From the NCBI GenBank assembly GCA_965613025.1, contig CBFDUE010000023.1, positions 1-30,334 on the forward strand: a DNA stretch of 30,334 bases. The letters run 5' to 3'. Both the position numbers and the translations under genes were made by a program. The stretch comes from CAYTXJ01 sp965613025 (GTDB lineage: Bacteria > Desulfobacterota > DSM-4660 > Desulfatiglandales > JALVMZ01). Positions within the stretch are counted from its first letter, which is position 1. Every line of letters begins with the position of its first letter. Shown piece after piece: positions 8,357 to 17,748 of the stretch. Below the pieces are notes generated by a model. That model had not been told where the DNA came from, did not search any database, and was given only the letters and a program-made list of their open reading frames with translations.

Positions 8357-9538
8357 ATGATAGAGATAAGGATTCCAAAACTCGGTCTTACGATGCAAAA
8401 TGCCACAGTGGTTGAGTGGAAGTTCAGTTCAGGAGATCAGGTAAAAAGAGGTGATGTTATCCTGATTATTGAAACTGATAAAGTAACATATGAGGTTGAG
8501 GCACCAGCAGATGGGATCTTTCATCCAATAGTTGAGGAGGGAAAGAGATGTAAGGTGCAGGAGGTGGTGGCATATATTGCAGAGGATCAGGCCGAATACC
8601 AGGAGATAATCAAAAAGTATCCCATCTTAGGAAAAATGGAAGAAAAGGGAAAAGTTTCTAAAGATATAGTTCAGATCACAGCCCCAACTCCATCACCACA
8701 AAGGAGGATAAAGGCCTCCCCCCTTGCACGTGCCATTGCAAGGGAACATAATCTTGATCTAAGTGTAATTGAAGGAAGTGGACCTGGTGGACGGATCATA
8801 AGAAGGGATGTATTAAAGGCCTTAGAGATTAAAAGAGAGGTCAAAGAAGAAAAGGCCCTTATAGAGATTATACCTATAAAGGGTATAAGACGCACCATAT
8901 TTGACAATATGTTTTTGAGCCTCAGCCAGTCCGCACAACTAACACTTCATACAGATGCAGGAGCAGAAGCAATTGTAAGGCTAAAGGATCAGATAAGCAC
9001 TATCTCAGGTAAGAAGGTCTCTTATAATGCCATTTTTATAAAGATAGTGGCAGCGGCACTCAAAAGGCATCCAAGGATAAATGCAAGTGTTGATGGGGAT
9101 AATATCAAGGTCTGGAAAGATATAAATATAGGCTTTGCCATGGAAAAGGATGATTATCTGATCGTTCCGGTTGTAAGAGCACCTGATAAAAAGGGATTGC
9201 TTGAGATAGAAGATGAGATCGATAATTTGATAAATAGAGCAAGGCAAGGGCAGCTTTCACCTGATGAGCTAAGTGGTGGAACCTTCACTATAACAAACTT
9301 AGGGTTTGCAGGCATAGATCATTTTACACCCATAATAAGACCTCCTGAGAGTGCCATACTTGGAATCGGAAGGATTATAGATAGACCAGTGGCGAGGGAT
9401 GGAAAGATTGTCGCTGAAAAGAGGATAGGACTTAGCCTCACATTTGATCACAGGATAATTGATGGGGCGCCTGCTTCGAGGTTTTTAAAAGATATAAGCA
9501 GCTTGATAGAAAATCCATCACTTATTCTGGCATACTGA
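8357..9538 (+). CDS. Dihydrolipoamide acyltransferase (E2) of the 2-oxoacid/acetoin dehydrogenase complex
   Basis: E2 (393 residues) has one N-terminal lipoyl domain with the modified lysine in ETDKVTYEV (K42), a linker, a peripheral-subunit-binding domain (about 118-155, SPLARAIAREHNLDL...GSGPGGRI), and a C-terminal acyltransferase domain ending with the catalytic DHRIIDGA (H365, D369). With a single lipoyl domain it is at the short end of the family. It transfers the acyl group from lipoate to CoA and is the expected substrate of the nearby LipB and LipA. GGGAG precedes the ATG. The acyl group cannot be told from sequence alone. Confidence 0.95.
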   Translation: MIEIRIPKLGLTMQNATVVEWKFSSGDQVKRGDVILIIETDKVTYEVEAPADGIFHPIVEEGKRCKVQEVVAYIAEDQAEYQEIIKKYPILGKMEEKGKVSKDIVQITAPTPSPQRRIKASPLARAIAREHNLDLSVIEGSGPGGRIIRRDVLKALEIKREVKEEKALIEIIPIKGIRRTIFDNMFLSLSQSAQLTLHTDAGAEAIVRLKDQISTISGKKVSYNAIFIKIVAAALKRHPRINASVDGDNIKVWKDINIGFAMEKDDYLIVPVVRAPDKKGLLEIEDEIDNLINRARQGQLSPDELSGGTFTITNLGFAGIDHFTPIIRPPESAILGIGRIIDRPVARDGKIVAEKRIGLSLTFDHRIIDGAPASRFLKDISSLIENPSLILAY

Positions 9539-9559
9539 AAGGCTTAAAGGGGAGATGGC

Positions 9560-10948
9560 ATGAAAAAAGAGAGATTTGATGTAATTGTTATTGGTGCAGG
9601 AGCAGGTGGAGTGGCAGCGGCAATAAGGGCATCTCAGCTTCAGGCAAAGGTGGCTCTCATAGAGAGATCGAGACTTGGTGGATTTTGTATGAACAGTGCC
9701 TGTATCCCCTTTACCCATATGATGTGGGCATCTCATATAAGAGGTTTTTTTGTATCCCTTGGAAAGGATATGGGAATCGGGTTTAAGGCAGATGATATGG
9801 ATATATCCAAACTTCTTAGACGGCAGAAGGATCTGATAGGATTTATGCAAAAGGGGGTAGAAGGCATCTTAAAGAAAAATCAGATTGAGCTTATTAAAGG
9901 GAAGGCATCTCTCAGATCTCCTAAGGAAGTGGAGGTAGATGGCTCTATCTTAGAGGCAGAAAAGCTCATAATTGCAACTGGTAGCAGGTGGCTTGATCCA
10001 GAATTTGCCCCTATAGATGGAAAAAGGGTTATTACCTCTGATCATCTTCTCACTGGATGGAAGCAGAAAGGGAGATTTTTAATCTCTGGGGATAATCCAT
10101 TTATGCCTGAAGTGGCACAACTCTTGGCAACCACAGGCTCTAAGGTATATCTTATTACCTCTGAAGATAGACTCCTAAAGAGAGAGTCAAAATCCATATC
10201 TTCAAGGATCACTAAAGTGCTTAAGGAAGCAGGAATCAAGGTATATACAAGATCAGAGATCCTCTCTTTAAAAGACTCAGAGAATGGGCTTAAGATACAG
10301 ATAAATAGAAAAGGAAAAGAGGAATCTATTTACACAGACTATCTTGTCTATATGAAGAGAAATGCAATGCTAAATGAAATAGGGCTTGAAAGATTGGGAC
10401 TTGATTTAGACAGAGATTATATAAGTGTAAACGAAAGAATGGAAACAGAGATACACGGAGTCTATGCGGTGGGGGATGTCTCTGCCCCTCAGCATAGACA
10501 CTACTCACATCTTGCATCTTCAGGAGGTATAGTAGCAGCGGAGAATGCAATGGGAATGAAAAGCGCTATTGACTATAGGACATTGCCAAGGATACTCTAC
10601 ACATCTCCACAGATTGCCTGTATTGGTCTTACAGAAAAAGAGGCAAAAGAGGCTGGTTATGATGTAATCACTGGCACAGCCCCCCTAAGCATGAACCCTT
10701 ATGGAATGCTCCTTTCCCAAGACTATGGTCTCATTGAGATTGTGGCAGATAAGAGATACGGCGAAATCTTAGGAATACATATGATAGGAGAAGGGGTTTG
10801 TGAGATAGCAGGATATGGAGTGCTTGCAATACAACTTGAAGCCACCCTAGAGGAGCTCTCTAAGAGCATCCTTCCACATCCATCCATAAGTGAGTCACTT
10901 TCAGAGGCAGCCAGGGCATGTATAGGAAGACCGATCTATCTCCCTTAA
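9560..10948 (+). CDS. E3-like FAD/disulfide oxidoreductase with degenerate NAD site
   Basis: By position this is the dihydrolipoamide dehydrogenase of the complex (462 residues). The FAD fingerprint GAGAGG (12-17), the redox cysteines C43 and C48 (CMNSAC), ATGS (139-142), the second FAD motif AVGDVSAP (303-310) and the C-terminal base H440/E445 (HPSISE) are all present. Several landmarks differ. CIPSK is replaced by CIPFT. In the NAD Rossmann motif only the first of three glycines remains (G177, then N179 and M182). The acidic residue ending the second strand is T200. The usual GRRPNT segment is MKRNAM (265-270). Oxidation of dihydrolipoate is plausible, but NAD may not be the electron acceptor. 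Confidence 0.85.
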   Translation: MKKERFDVIVIGAGAGGVAAAIRASQLQAKVALIERSRLGGFCMNSACIPFTHMMWASHIRGFFVSLGKDMGIGFKADDMDISKLLRRQKDLIGFMQKGVEGILKKNQIELIKGKASLRSPKEVEVDGSILEAEKLIIATGSRWLDPEFAPIDGKRVITSDHLLTGWKQKGRFLISGDNPFMPEVAQLLATTGSKVYLITSEDRLLKRESKSISSRITKVLKEAGIKVYTRSEILSLKDSENGLKIQINRKGKEESIYTDYLVYMKRNAMLNEIGLERLGLDLDRDYISVNERMETEIHGVYAVGDVSAPQHRHYSHLASSGGIVAAENAMGMKSAIDYRTLPRILYTSPQIACIGLTEKEAKEAGYDVITGTAPLSMNPYGMLLSQDYGLIEIVADKRYGEILGIHMIGEGVCEIAGYGVLAIQLEATLEELSKSILPHPSISESLSEAARACIGRPIYLP

Positions 10949-10987
10949 AAGTTTTTAACGTTTCTTCCTGCAGATCCTTATTAACGT

Positions 10988-13087
10988 CTATTTAAGGATA
11001 ATTCGGGCATCAACTGCCTTAGCCCCTCTGCCTTGTTGAAATAAAAATATGGGGTTGATATCTATCTCTTCTATTTCAGGAAGATCTATTAATATATGAG
11101 ATATCCTTACTATCATATCTTCCAAGGCCTTAGTGTCTAAGGGGCCTTTACCCCTTATCCCCTTTAGAATTTTCTGTGCCCTTATCTGATTGATCATACG
11201 TCTTGCCTCCTGACGGTTTACAGGAGCAACTCTCCAGACCACATCTCTCAGAACTTCTACAAATATTCCTCCAAGCCCAAAAAGAATCACAGGGCCAAAT
11301 ACTTGATCCCGTTTTCCACCCAATATGATCTCTGTTCCTTCCTTTATCATGGGCTGAATTAGAACTTCTATATTCCTACCTCCTGCTATCTGTTGAAATT
11401 TCTCAAAGGCCTCAATGATCTCCTTTTCCGAATTCAAGTTCAGTCTCAATGCTCCTTCATCGCTTTTATGGATAAAAAGAGGGGTGTTGATCTTCATGGC
11501 TATGGGAGAATTGAATTTCCTCCAGATGTTGATGGCATCTTCAGGCCCATCTGCTATCATGTGCTCTACAGTATAAATACCATAGCTTTTGATAAGTTCA
11601 AGCGAGTCTTTAAGGGATATGGCCTTTTTGCCTTCATTCTTTTTTAATATATCCGTAGCTCTTTTTTTATCTTTTCCACTGATTCTTCCAGGTCTTATGG
11701 GTATTGGCCTTCTAAATGCCCATCTATATGAGAGATTAAACGCACGCATTGCATTTTCAGGGGAGGAAAATATGGGTATATTGGAATTTCTTCTCAGATA
11801 TTCTATCTCAGATGACTCTGTGAAAACAAACAGCCCTATGGGTTTCTGGTATCTTTCCATAAGTTGAGCTGCCCTTTGAACAAGCTTACGTGAGGCTTCT
11901 TGTTCAGGACTTTTAGGACGATAACCATGACCAAGCAGGATACCATCTACATCGTCTCTCTTTAAAAGTTCTTCAACAATATACTCATAAAAATCCAGGT
12001 CAAAGAGATCACCAAGATCCAATGGATTTTGGAGTCTTATTACATGTGCCCTTAGACGCTTCTCTATCTTTTTAAGAAAACTATCTGGGAAAGAAGGCAA
12101 TTTAAAGCCATAATATGCACAGGCATCTGTGGCGATCACCGCATGGCCACCTGAGCGTGAAACCACAGCAAGCCTCTTACCTTTAAGTGGTGGCATAGTA
12201 AGGGATTTAGTGTAGTCCATGGCCTCATCCATTGTATTTACCCTGATACAGCCAGCCTGTTTTAGAGCAAAGTTTACAAGCTCATCGTCTGCAGAAAGCG
12301 CCGCTGTATGTGAATGTGCAATATGAGCACTCTCTTTGAATCTGTTTGATTTGTGAACCAATATGGGTTTGGTGGAACGGGATGCGATTTCAAGGAATCT
12401 TCTTCCATCAGAGAAGCTCTCAAGATAGATCAATATAATCTTTGTTCCTTCATCCTCTATCAGATAGGAGAGAAGGTCATTTTCATCTACATTCAGTTTA
12501 TTTCCTATTGAGACGAATTTATTTATACCGATATTTTCCTCTGCAAGAAACGCAAGATAGCTAAGACCTACCCCACCACTCTGGGCAAGGATAGATACGG
12601 ATCCAGGATGGAGATCTTGCTGAATGGGGACAAAGGGCATGGCGAGTCCATTTTCCATATTTATTACACCTATTCCGTTTGGCCCTATAAATCTGATACC
12701 GTATCTATCTGCAACCTCAAGGCATGCCCTTTCAATGGATCTTCCTTTTCTACCCATCTCAGAAAAGCCACCAGATTCAATTACAACATATCTTATACCC
12801 TTTTTGCCACACTGCTCCAATATTCCGGGTATTGTAATTGAAGGCGTAAGGATTACAGCAAGGCCTATGTCACTTTTAATCTCTTCAAGAGATTTATAAA
12901 TCCTCTGTCCATATACAACACCGCCCTTGAGCCCCACAGATAGAATCTCTCCCTGATAGCCGAGTTTAAGGCAATTCATTACAATATTCTTCCCAAGGTT
13001 ATTCTTTTCAGCAGAGACACCTACTACCACAATATTTTTGGGATAGAAAAAATTTGATAGCTCTTTTATCATGGCTCTTTCATCCAT
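10988..13087 (-). CDS. ADP-forming acyl-CoA synthetase (NDP-forming; alpha-beta fusion)
   Basis: The 699-residue protein joins the alpha and beta parts of ADP-forming acyl-CoA synthetases. An N-terminal CoA-binding Rossmann domain (about 10-140, FFYPKNIVVVGVS, GPNGIGVIN) is followed by a ligase domain with AQSGG (168-172) and the phospho-accepting histidine in HSHTAALS (H260). The C-terminal ATP-grasp domain (about 480-699) has MKINTPLFIHKSDEG, FGPVILFGLGGIFVEV and DINPIF. These enzymes convert an acyl-CoA to acid with ATP formation, or the reverse. The gene follows the PII-like gene by 62 bases on the same strand with a good AAGGAG site, and converges on the E3-like gene. The substrate is unknown. 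Confidence 0.92.
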   Translation of the reverse strand: MDERAMIKELSNFFYPKNIVVVGVSAEKNNLGKNIVMNCLKLGYQGEILSVGLKGGVVYGQRIYKSLEEIKSDIGLAVILTPSITIPGILEQCGKKGIRYVVIESGGFSEMGRKGRSIERACLEVADRYGIRFIGPNGIGVINMENGLAMPFVPIQQDLHPGSVSILAQSGGVGLSYLAFLAEENIGINKFVSIGNKLNVDENDLLSYLIEDEGTKIILIYLESFSDGRRFLEIASRSTKPILVHKSNRFKESAHIAHSHTAALSADDELVNFALKQAGCIRVNTMDEAMDYTKSLTMPPLKGKRLAVVSRSGGHAVIATDACAYYGFKLPSFPDSFLKKIEKRLRAHVIRLQNPLDLGDLFDLDFYEYIVEELLKRDDVDGILLGHGYRPKSPEQEASRKLVQRAAQLMERYQKPIGLFVFTESSEIEYLRRNSNIPIFSSPENAMRAFNLSYRWAFRRPIPIRPGRISGKDKKRATDILKKNEGKKAISLKDSLELIKSYGIYTVEHMIADGPEDAINIWRKFNSPIAMKINTPLFIHKSDEGALRLNLNSEKEIIEAFEKFQQIAGGRNIEVLIQPMIKEGTEIILGGKRDQVFGPVILFGLGGIFVEVLRDVVWRVAPVNRQEARRMINQIRAQKILKGIRGKGPLDTKALEDMIVRISHILIDLPEIEEIDINPIFLFQQGRGAKAVDARIILK

Positions 13088-13149
13088 ATATAGCTCCTTA
13101 TCTTGAGGTTAAGCTAAGCTCTCATAATTAAAAGATGAACTCTCTTTCA

Positions 13150-13440
13150 CTAAATTTCTCTAATTACAGGAATTTCAAACAGCTTTATTCCCTTACCGCC
13201 CATTCTTTCTGAAAACTTTGAAATTTTATCAAAGATCCTATCTGCACTGTAATCCTCGGCGCCAAGGGCAATGGCACAATTAAAACCTGGCCACACTGCG
13301 TCATCCATCTTGGGGGAGGATCTCTTTCCTTTGCCAAGGACCCGGTCCCATTTGGTAAAACCCAAAACATTGCACTCCTCAAGGAGCTGCATCACCTCTT
13401 CATCTAAGTCTGCATCATAGATAATGAAAAACATCCTCAT
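13150..13440 (-). CDS. PII-like small signalling protein linked to RND efflux
   Basis: The 96-residue protein begins MRMFFIIYDADLDEEVMQLL and has CAIALGAED near the middle and GIKLFEIPVI at the end. This beta-alpha-beta layout and size are typical of PII/CutA-type trimeric proteins. From memory, a divergent PII branch (called PII-NG) is encoded next to heavy-metal and RND efflux genes, and the context here fits: its start overlaps the end of the RND pump gene by four bases. The classical PII T-loop with a uridylylated Tyr is not evident. Its role is probably regulatory, binding a small ligand or metal, but this is unproven. Confidence 0.68.
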   Translation of the reverse strand: MRMFFIIYDADLDEEVMQLLEECNVLGFTKWDRVLGKGKRSSPKMDDAVWPGFNCAIALGAEDYSADRIFDKISKFSERMGGKGIKLFEIPVIREI

Positions 13441-16400
13441 CTTGCAGGCTCCTTTTTTCTACTTTCCAGCATATAGTAGACAGTGGGCACAACTATTAAG
13501 GTTACCAGAGTTGAGACAGAAAGTCCACCAAGCATTGTGATCCCCAAGGGATTCCATACCTCCGCTCCCACATCCTTTGAGATGGCCATAGGGAGCATTC
13601 CAAAAAAGGTTGTAAGGGTAGTCATAAGCACAGGACGAAGACGATTTTTACCCGCATGGGTAATGGCCTCCCAAAGGGGCTCACCACGCTTTTGGAGCAG
13701 GTGGATGTAGTCTAGAAGGACGATTGCGTTATTCACTACAATGCCCATAAGCATTATTACACCCATGAAAGTGATCAGATTTAAGGTTACACCTGTAAGG
13801 TAAAAGGCATAGAAAACCCCGGTAAAGGCAAAAGGAACAGAGAACATAATGATGAAAGGATCTCTGAAATTTCCAAATAGAGACGCCATGACCATATATA
13901 CCAGGACAATACCCAGGATAAGAAGCAGGGTCAGATCCCGAAAGGCCTTTTTCTGCTCATAGATCTCTCCTCCGAAACTGACCTTGATCCCCTGGGGAAC
14001 ACTTATCTTTTCAATCAGCTCCTTAATATCCGCAGTGACCTCCCCTAAGGATCTTCCGAAGGTGTCTGCCTCCACCTTGATGATCCTCTGTCGGTTCTTC
14101 CTCTGGATCTCAATAGGGCCTTCACCTTCCACAATAGCTGCCACATTACTAAGTCTGATCATCCTGCCATCCGGAGTGAAGATGGGGACCTCATAGAGGG
14201 ATTGTAGGCGGTCCTTGTCTCTTTTTCTAAGCCTGGTAAAAATGTCATAACTATCCCCTGCATCCCGAAAATCAGTTGCCTCATACCCGTAAAAGTAGTT
14301 TCGCACTGCCTGTGCTATCATGGCGGTATTTAGCCCTAAGGATGAGGCCTTTTTTCGATCCACTTTGATCCATAGCTCAGGCCTTAAATCTTTCTGGCTG
14401 ATAGTAATATCTACAAGACCGGGGATCTTAAGCATGCCATTTTTGAGTCTTTTTGCAAAGGTAAAATTGGCCTTCAGATCCGGTCCCTGAATCTCTACCA
14501 CCACAGGCTTTTCACCTCCCATCATTATAGAAGCCGTGGGATCCGTGGCAGTCACCTTGAGCCTTGATATACCTGCAATGGTTTTGATCCTATCTCTGAT
14601 TAGATTGGCAATCTCCTTAGCGCTTCTTTCCCTCTGATCCCGATCCACAAGTTTAAAGCCTATCCCTCCCACATTTGATCCCTCATCAAAGCCTAAGGCC
14701 ACTCCGATCCCCTTTTCAGTCCGCCCATCATAGGCATAGGAATGCCTTATCTCATCACGCCTGACCACCTCATCTATGATCCTCAGAATCTTCTCTACGA
14801 CCCGGTTTGTCTCTTCAATTCGTGTTCCCTCAGGCAGACGAAAATCGATATTCACATCTCCAGAGTCAACCTTTGGTATAAAAGATGTGGAAAGAAAGGG
14901 AATAAGTGAAAGGCCGCTGATGAAGGCCGAAATGACCAAGAAGACCACTGTCTTTCTATGTCTAAGTGACCAGTTTAAAAGTCTGCTATAGCCTTCATCG
15001 ATACCTCTAAACCAATTTTCAGAGATTCTGTAGAGTTTGATTAGCAACCCTCTTCTATTTTTAAGAGCCTCAGAGGTGGAAGTAATCCACTTAGAGCTCA
15101 GCATGGGGGTCATGGTAAGGGATGTAAAGAGGGAACCCAGGAGGGTAGTTACAATGACGAAGGCAAGCTGTTTGAAGAAGATACCACTTAGACCCTTAAG
15201 GAACATAAGCGGCACAAATACTACCACAGTGGTCATGGTGGATGCAGTGATAGCCATCCCCATCTCGCTTGCTCCAAAGATGGCGCTTGTCTTGGCACGC
15301 CCCCCTTCTTCTCTGTGCCTTGTGATGTTTTCCAGGACTACGATACCGTTATCCACCACCATCCCTGAAGCGATTGCCATGGCCATAAGAGATACCAGAT
15401 TGATGGTATAACCACCTAAGTAAAGGAATATGAAAGCGATTATCAGGGAAAATGGAATGGTCAAAGCGATAATTAAGGCTGCTTTAAGCCTGCGCAAAAA
15501 GGCAATGGTAACCAGTATAACAAAGAGTATGCCAAGTAAAAGGGTCTTTTGAAGATTTCTGAGAGATAGACGAATATTGTAAGAATTATCGGATACTATA
15601 TTGATTTTCACATCAGAAGGCAGTATCTTCTGGATCTCCTTTAGTTTTCTCTTCACCCGATCGATCACAGCCACGGTATTTTTACCGGTCTGTTTTTGAA
15701 GAATGAGCACAATGGCCTTCTTTCCATCACCCCAGCCGTTCAATTCTTGGGGTTTATAGGAATCCTCAACTTGGGCCACATCTCCAAGATAAACAGGCCT
15801 TCCCTGATAATAACCGATGACAGTGGAGCGGATCTCCTCCAGTGTCTTATATCGGGCAGGGAACCTTACAAAGTATTCCTTTAGACCTGATTTAATGCTC
15901 CCTGCAGGGATATTCAGGTTTTCAGCGGCAAGTATACGGTTAATCTTATCCATGGAGAGGTGAAATCCCTCCAGCTTATTTAGATCGAAGTAGACATTTA
16001 TCCTTCTTCGAAGCCCACCATAAAGAGTTATAGCCCCAACACCTGGCACCCTTTTAAGCTCATCGGATATATATTTATCCACAAGGTAATACAATCGGGG
16101 CCAGCTCTTCTCGCCGCTTATGGTCATAAAGAGTATTGGAGCAGTGGCGCTGCTGAATTTAAAGAGTATTGGAGGTTCGATCTCTTTTGGCAGGTCTCTC
16201 TTTGCCAATTCCAACCGATCGCGGATATCGTTGGTAGCCACATCCAGGTCTGTTCCCCATTCAAATCGACACAGAATCACGGAGAGATTATCTAAGGACT
16301 TTGATATCAATTGATCCAGATTGTTTACGGTGTTTACCTGATCCTCTATCTTTTTGGTAACCTCGGTTTCAACATCCGATGCACTTGCCCCTGGCCAGGT

Positions 16401-16547
16401 TGTAAGAATTGATACCACAGGTGGTTCTATCTCCGGAAACTGGTCAATGTTCAATTGGGTAAGAGAGATGGTCCCCAGAAGGATTACCCCTAAAAAGAGC
16501 ATCAAGGTTGCCACAGGTTGCTTAACAGAAAACTCTGGAAGCCTCAT
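13437..16547 (-). CDS. RND-family efflux pump, inner-membrane transporter
   Basis: The 1036-residue protein has the RND architecture: a first membrane helix (about 11-30), a large periplasmic porter region, helices 2-6 from about 335, a second periplasmic loop, and a C-terminal membrane block. IDQFPEIEPPVVSI and WPGASASDVE near residues 35-60 are typical of the HAE-type multidrug pumps. Helix 4 carries D399-N400 (VVDNGIVV) in place of the paired Asp of AcrB, a variant also seen in other HAE relatives, so one proton-relay Asp remains. It overlaps the membrane-fusion gene by four bases. Drug or hydrophobic-compound export is likely; metal export is less likely from these motifs, although the PII-like neighbour leaves it open. 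Confidence 0.95.
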   Translation of the reverse strand: MRLPEFSVKQPVATLMLFLGVILLGTISLTQLNIDQFPEIEPPVVSILTTWPGASASDVETEVTKKIEDQVNTVNNLDQLISKSLDNLSVILCRFEWGTDLDVATNDIRDRLELAKRDLPKEIEPPILFKFSSATAPILFMTISGEKSWPRLYYLVDKYISDELKRVPGVGAITLYGGLRRRINVYFDLNKLEGFHLSMDKINRILAAENLNIPAGSIKSGLKEYFVRFPARYKTLEEIRSTVIGYYQGRPVYLGDVAQVEDSYKPQELNGWGDGKKAIVLILQKQTGKNTVAVIDRVKRKLKEIQKILPSDVKINIVSDNSYNIRLSLRNLQKTLLLGILFVILVTIAFLRRLKAALIIALTIPFSLIIAFIFLYLGGYTINLVSLMAMAIASGMVVDNGIVVLENITRHREEGGRAKTSAIFGASEMGMAITASTMTTVVVFVPLMFLKGLSGIFFKQLAFVIVTTLLGSLFTSLTMTPMLSSKWITSTSEALKNRRGLLIKLYRISENWFRGIDEGYSRLLNWSLRHRKTVVFLVISAFISGLSLIPFLSTSFIPKVDSGDVNIDFRLPEGTRIEETNRVVEKILRIIDEVVRRDEIRHSYAYDGRTEKGIGVALGFDEGSNVGGIGFKLVDRDQRERSAKEIANLIRDRIKTIAGISRLKVTATDPTASIMMGGEKPVVVEIQGPDLKANFTFAKRLKNGMLKIPGLVDITISQKDLRPELWIKVDRKKASSLGLNTAMIAQAVRNYFYGYEATDFRDAGDSYDIFTRLRKRDKDRLQSLYEVPIFTPDGRMIRLSNVAAIVEGEGPIEIQRKNRQRIIKVEADTFGRSLGEVTADIKELIEKISVPQGIKVSFGGEIYEQKKAFRDLTLLLILGIVLVYMVMASLFGNFRDPFIIMFSVPFAFTGVFYAFYLTGVTLNLITFMGVIMLMGIVVNNAIVLLDYIHLLQKRGEPLWEAITHAGKNRLRPVLMTTLTTFFGMLPMAISKDVGAEVWNPLGITMLGGLSVSTLVTLIVVPTVYYMLESRKKEPAR

Positions 16548-17734
16548 CTGCCGATACCCTTCACTCCTCTTTTTACAATAACTTCAAGACCGTCCTTTAG
16601 ACGGTTTTGCCCTTTAACCACCACCAGTTCACCATCTTTAAGTCCTTGGGTGATTTCTACAAGGTGAGCTAAGTGGATACCTGTATCAACATTTTTCAGA
16701 TAGGCCCTTCCGTCTTCAACCACATAGACATAATAGGAACCGGTTCCTGGAACCCTGTTCAAGGCGTCCTTAGGAATAACGAGGGTTTTTCGCTTGCCAA
16801 GATAAAGGCGAATATGTGCGAACATCCCGGAACGCAGAGTGAATTCTGGGTTTGGAATATGGATCTCAATTTCACCGGTTCGACTTGAAGGGTCAATAGT
16901 GGGACTTATAAGAGAAACTCTTCCTTTAAAGACCCTGCCTGGAAATGCATCGACTCTGATCTCCGCTCTCATTCCCCTATGGATGTGTGGAAAATCCTTT
17001 TCAGTTACAGATGTAACAATTTTCAATTTAGACTCATTGGATATCTGAACTATCGGTCGGTTTGTAGAAGACATGGCACCAGGATCTACATAGCGCCTGG
17101 AGATATAACCACTTATGGGGGCATGGATCCTGTGATCTCTATAGAGGATCCGTAGCTGCTTCAAGGCCGCCTCTGCCCTCTTTATTTGAGCCCGTGCTAA
17201 TTTCTTTCCCTGAACCGTTGCCTTGTATCGGGCAAAGATATGATCCAGTTTTTGTTTAGCTACAGCCTTTTCTCTATATAGATTTTCAAGACGAATCCTA
17301 TCCTTTTCTATGACCTCTAACTCTGCCTCAATCTGTCTCAGATTGGCTTTAGCAGATTCAAGAGCTGCTTCAGCCTCTTCTATCTGTGCCCTGATCGTAT
17401 GATCCTCTAAGGTGGCAATAAGATCCCCTCTCTTTACATAATCTCCCCTATCCACAAGAAGTGTCTGAATGATTTTACCAGGCACCTTAGGATATACATC
17501 CACCTTTAAGGCCGGCTGTATATCACCTGTCAGCTCCAGAACCCAGGGGATCTCTTTAACCCTTGAAGATTCCACCTCCACAGGGATCTTTTCCTTATGG
17601 ATGGCCCCTGGCCTTTCAATGGTTCTGGATCTTACATAATTGGAGATGCTAAACGCTAAAAGACCCAAAATAGATATAATAGCAATGATCAGGCCAATGT
17701 CCCTCTGCCTTTTGCTTTTGGTCTTTTTAGCCAT
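16544..17734 (-). CDS. RND efflux membrane-fusion protein (periplasmic adaptor)
   Basis: This 396-residue adaptor has an uncleaved N-terminal membrane anchor (about residues 13-33), a split lipoyl-like domain (DRGDYVKRGDLIATLEDHTI and the later DHRIHAPISGYISRRYVDPGAM), a long alpha-helical hairpin between them rich in Ala/Glu/Lys (about 112-200), a beta-barrel domain and a membrane-proximal domain. It bridges the RND pump and the TolC-like channel. The ATG follows GGGAGG, which overlaps the end of the TolC gene region 14 bases upstream. There is no lipobox, so anchoring is by the helix. Confidence 0.94.
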   Translation of the reverse strand: MAKKTKSKRQRDIGLIIAIISILGLLAFSISNYVRSRTIERPGAIHKEKIPVEVESSRVKEIPWVLELTGDIQPALKVDVYPKVPGKIIQTLLVDRGDYVKRGDLIATLEDHTIRAQIEEAEAALESAKANLRQIEAELEVIEKDRIRLENLYREKAVAKQKLDHIFARYKATVQGKKLARAQIKRAEAALKQLRILYRDHRIHAPISGYISRRYVDPGAMSSTNRPIVQISNESKLKIVTSVTEKDFPHIHRGMRAEIRVDAFPGRVFKGRVSLISPTIDPSSRTGEIEIHIPNPEFTLRSGMFAHIRLYLGKRKTLVIPKDALNRVPGTGSYYVYVVEDGRAYLKNVDTGIHLAHLVEITQGLKDGELVVVKGQNRLKDGLEVIVKRGVKGIGR

Positions 17735-17748
17735 CGATCTTCCTCCCT

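Noticed and set aside
10949..10987. Terminator between the convergent E3-like and acyl-CoA synthetase genes
   Set aside because: The 39-base gap has T-rich runs but no GC-rich hairpin that I could find.
15037..15411. 124-codon ORF opposite the RND pump gene
   Set aside because: It is antisense to a fully conserved RND coding region, with no recognisable product or ribosome site.
13437..16544. Asp-Asn in place of Asp-Asp in RND helix 4 as a defect
   Set aside because: One proton-relay Asp is kept, and the VVDN form is seen in other HAE-type pumps, so it is not evidence of inactivation.
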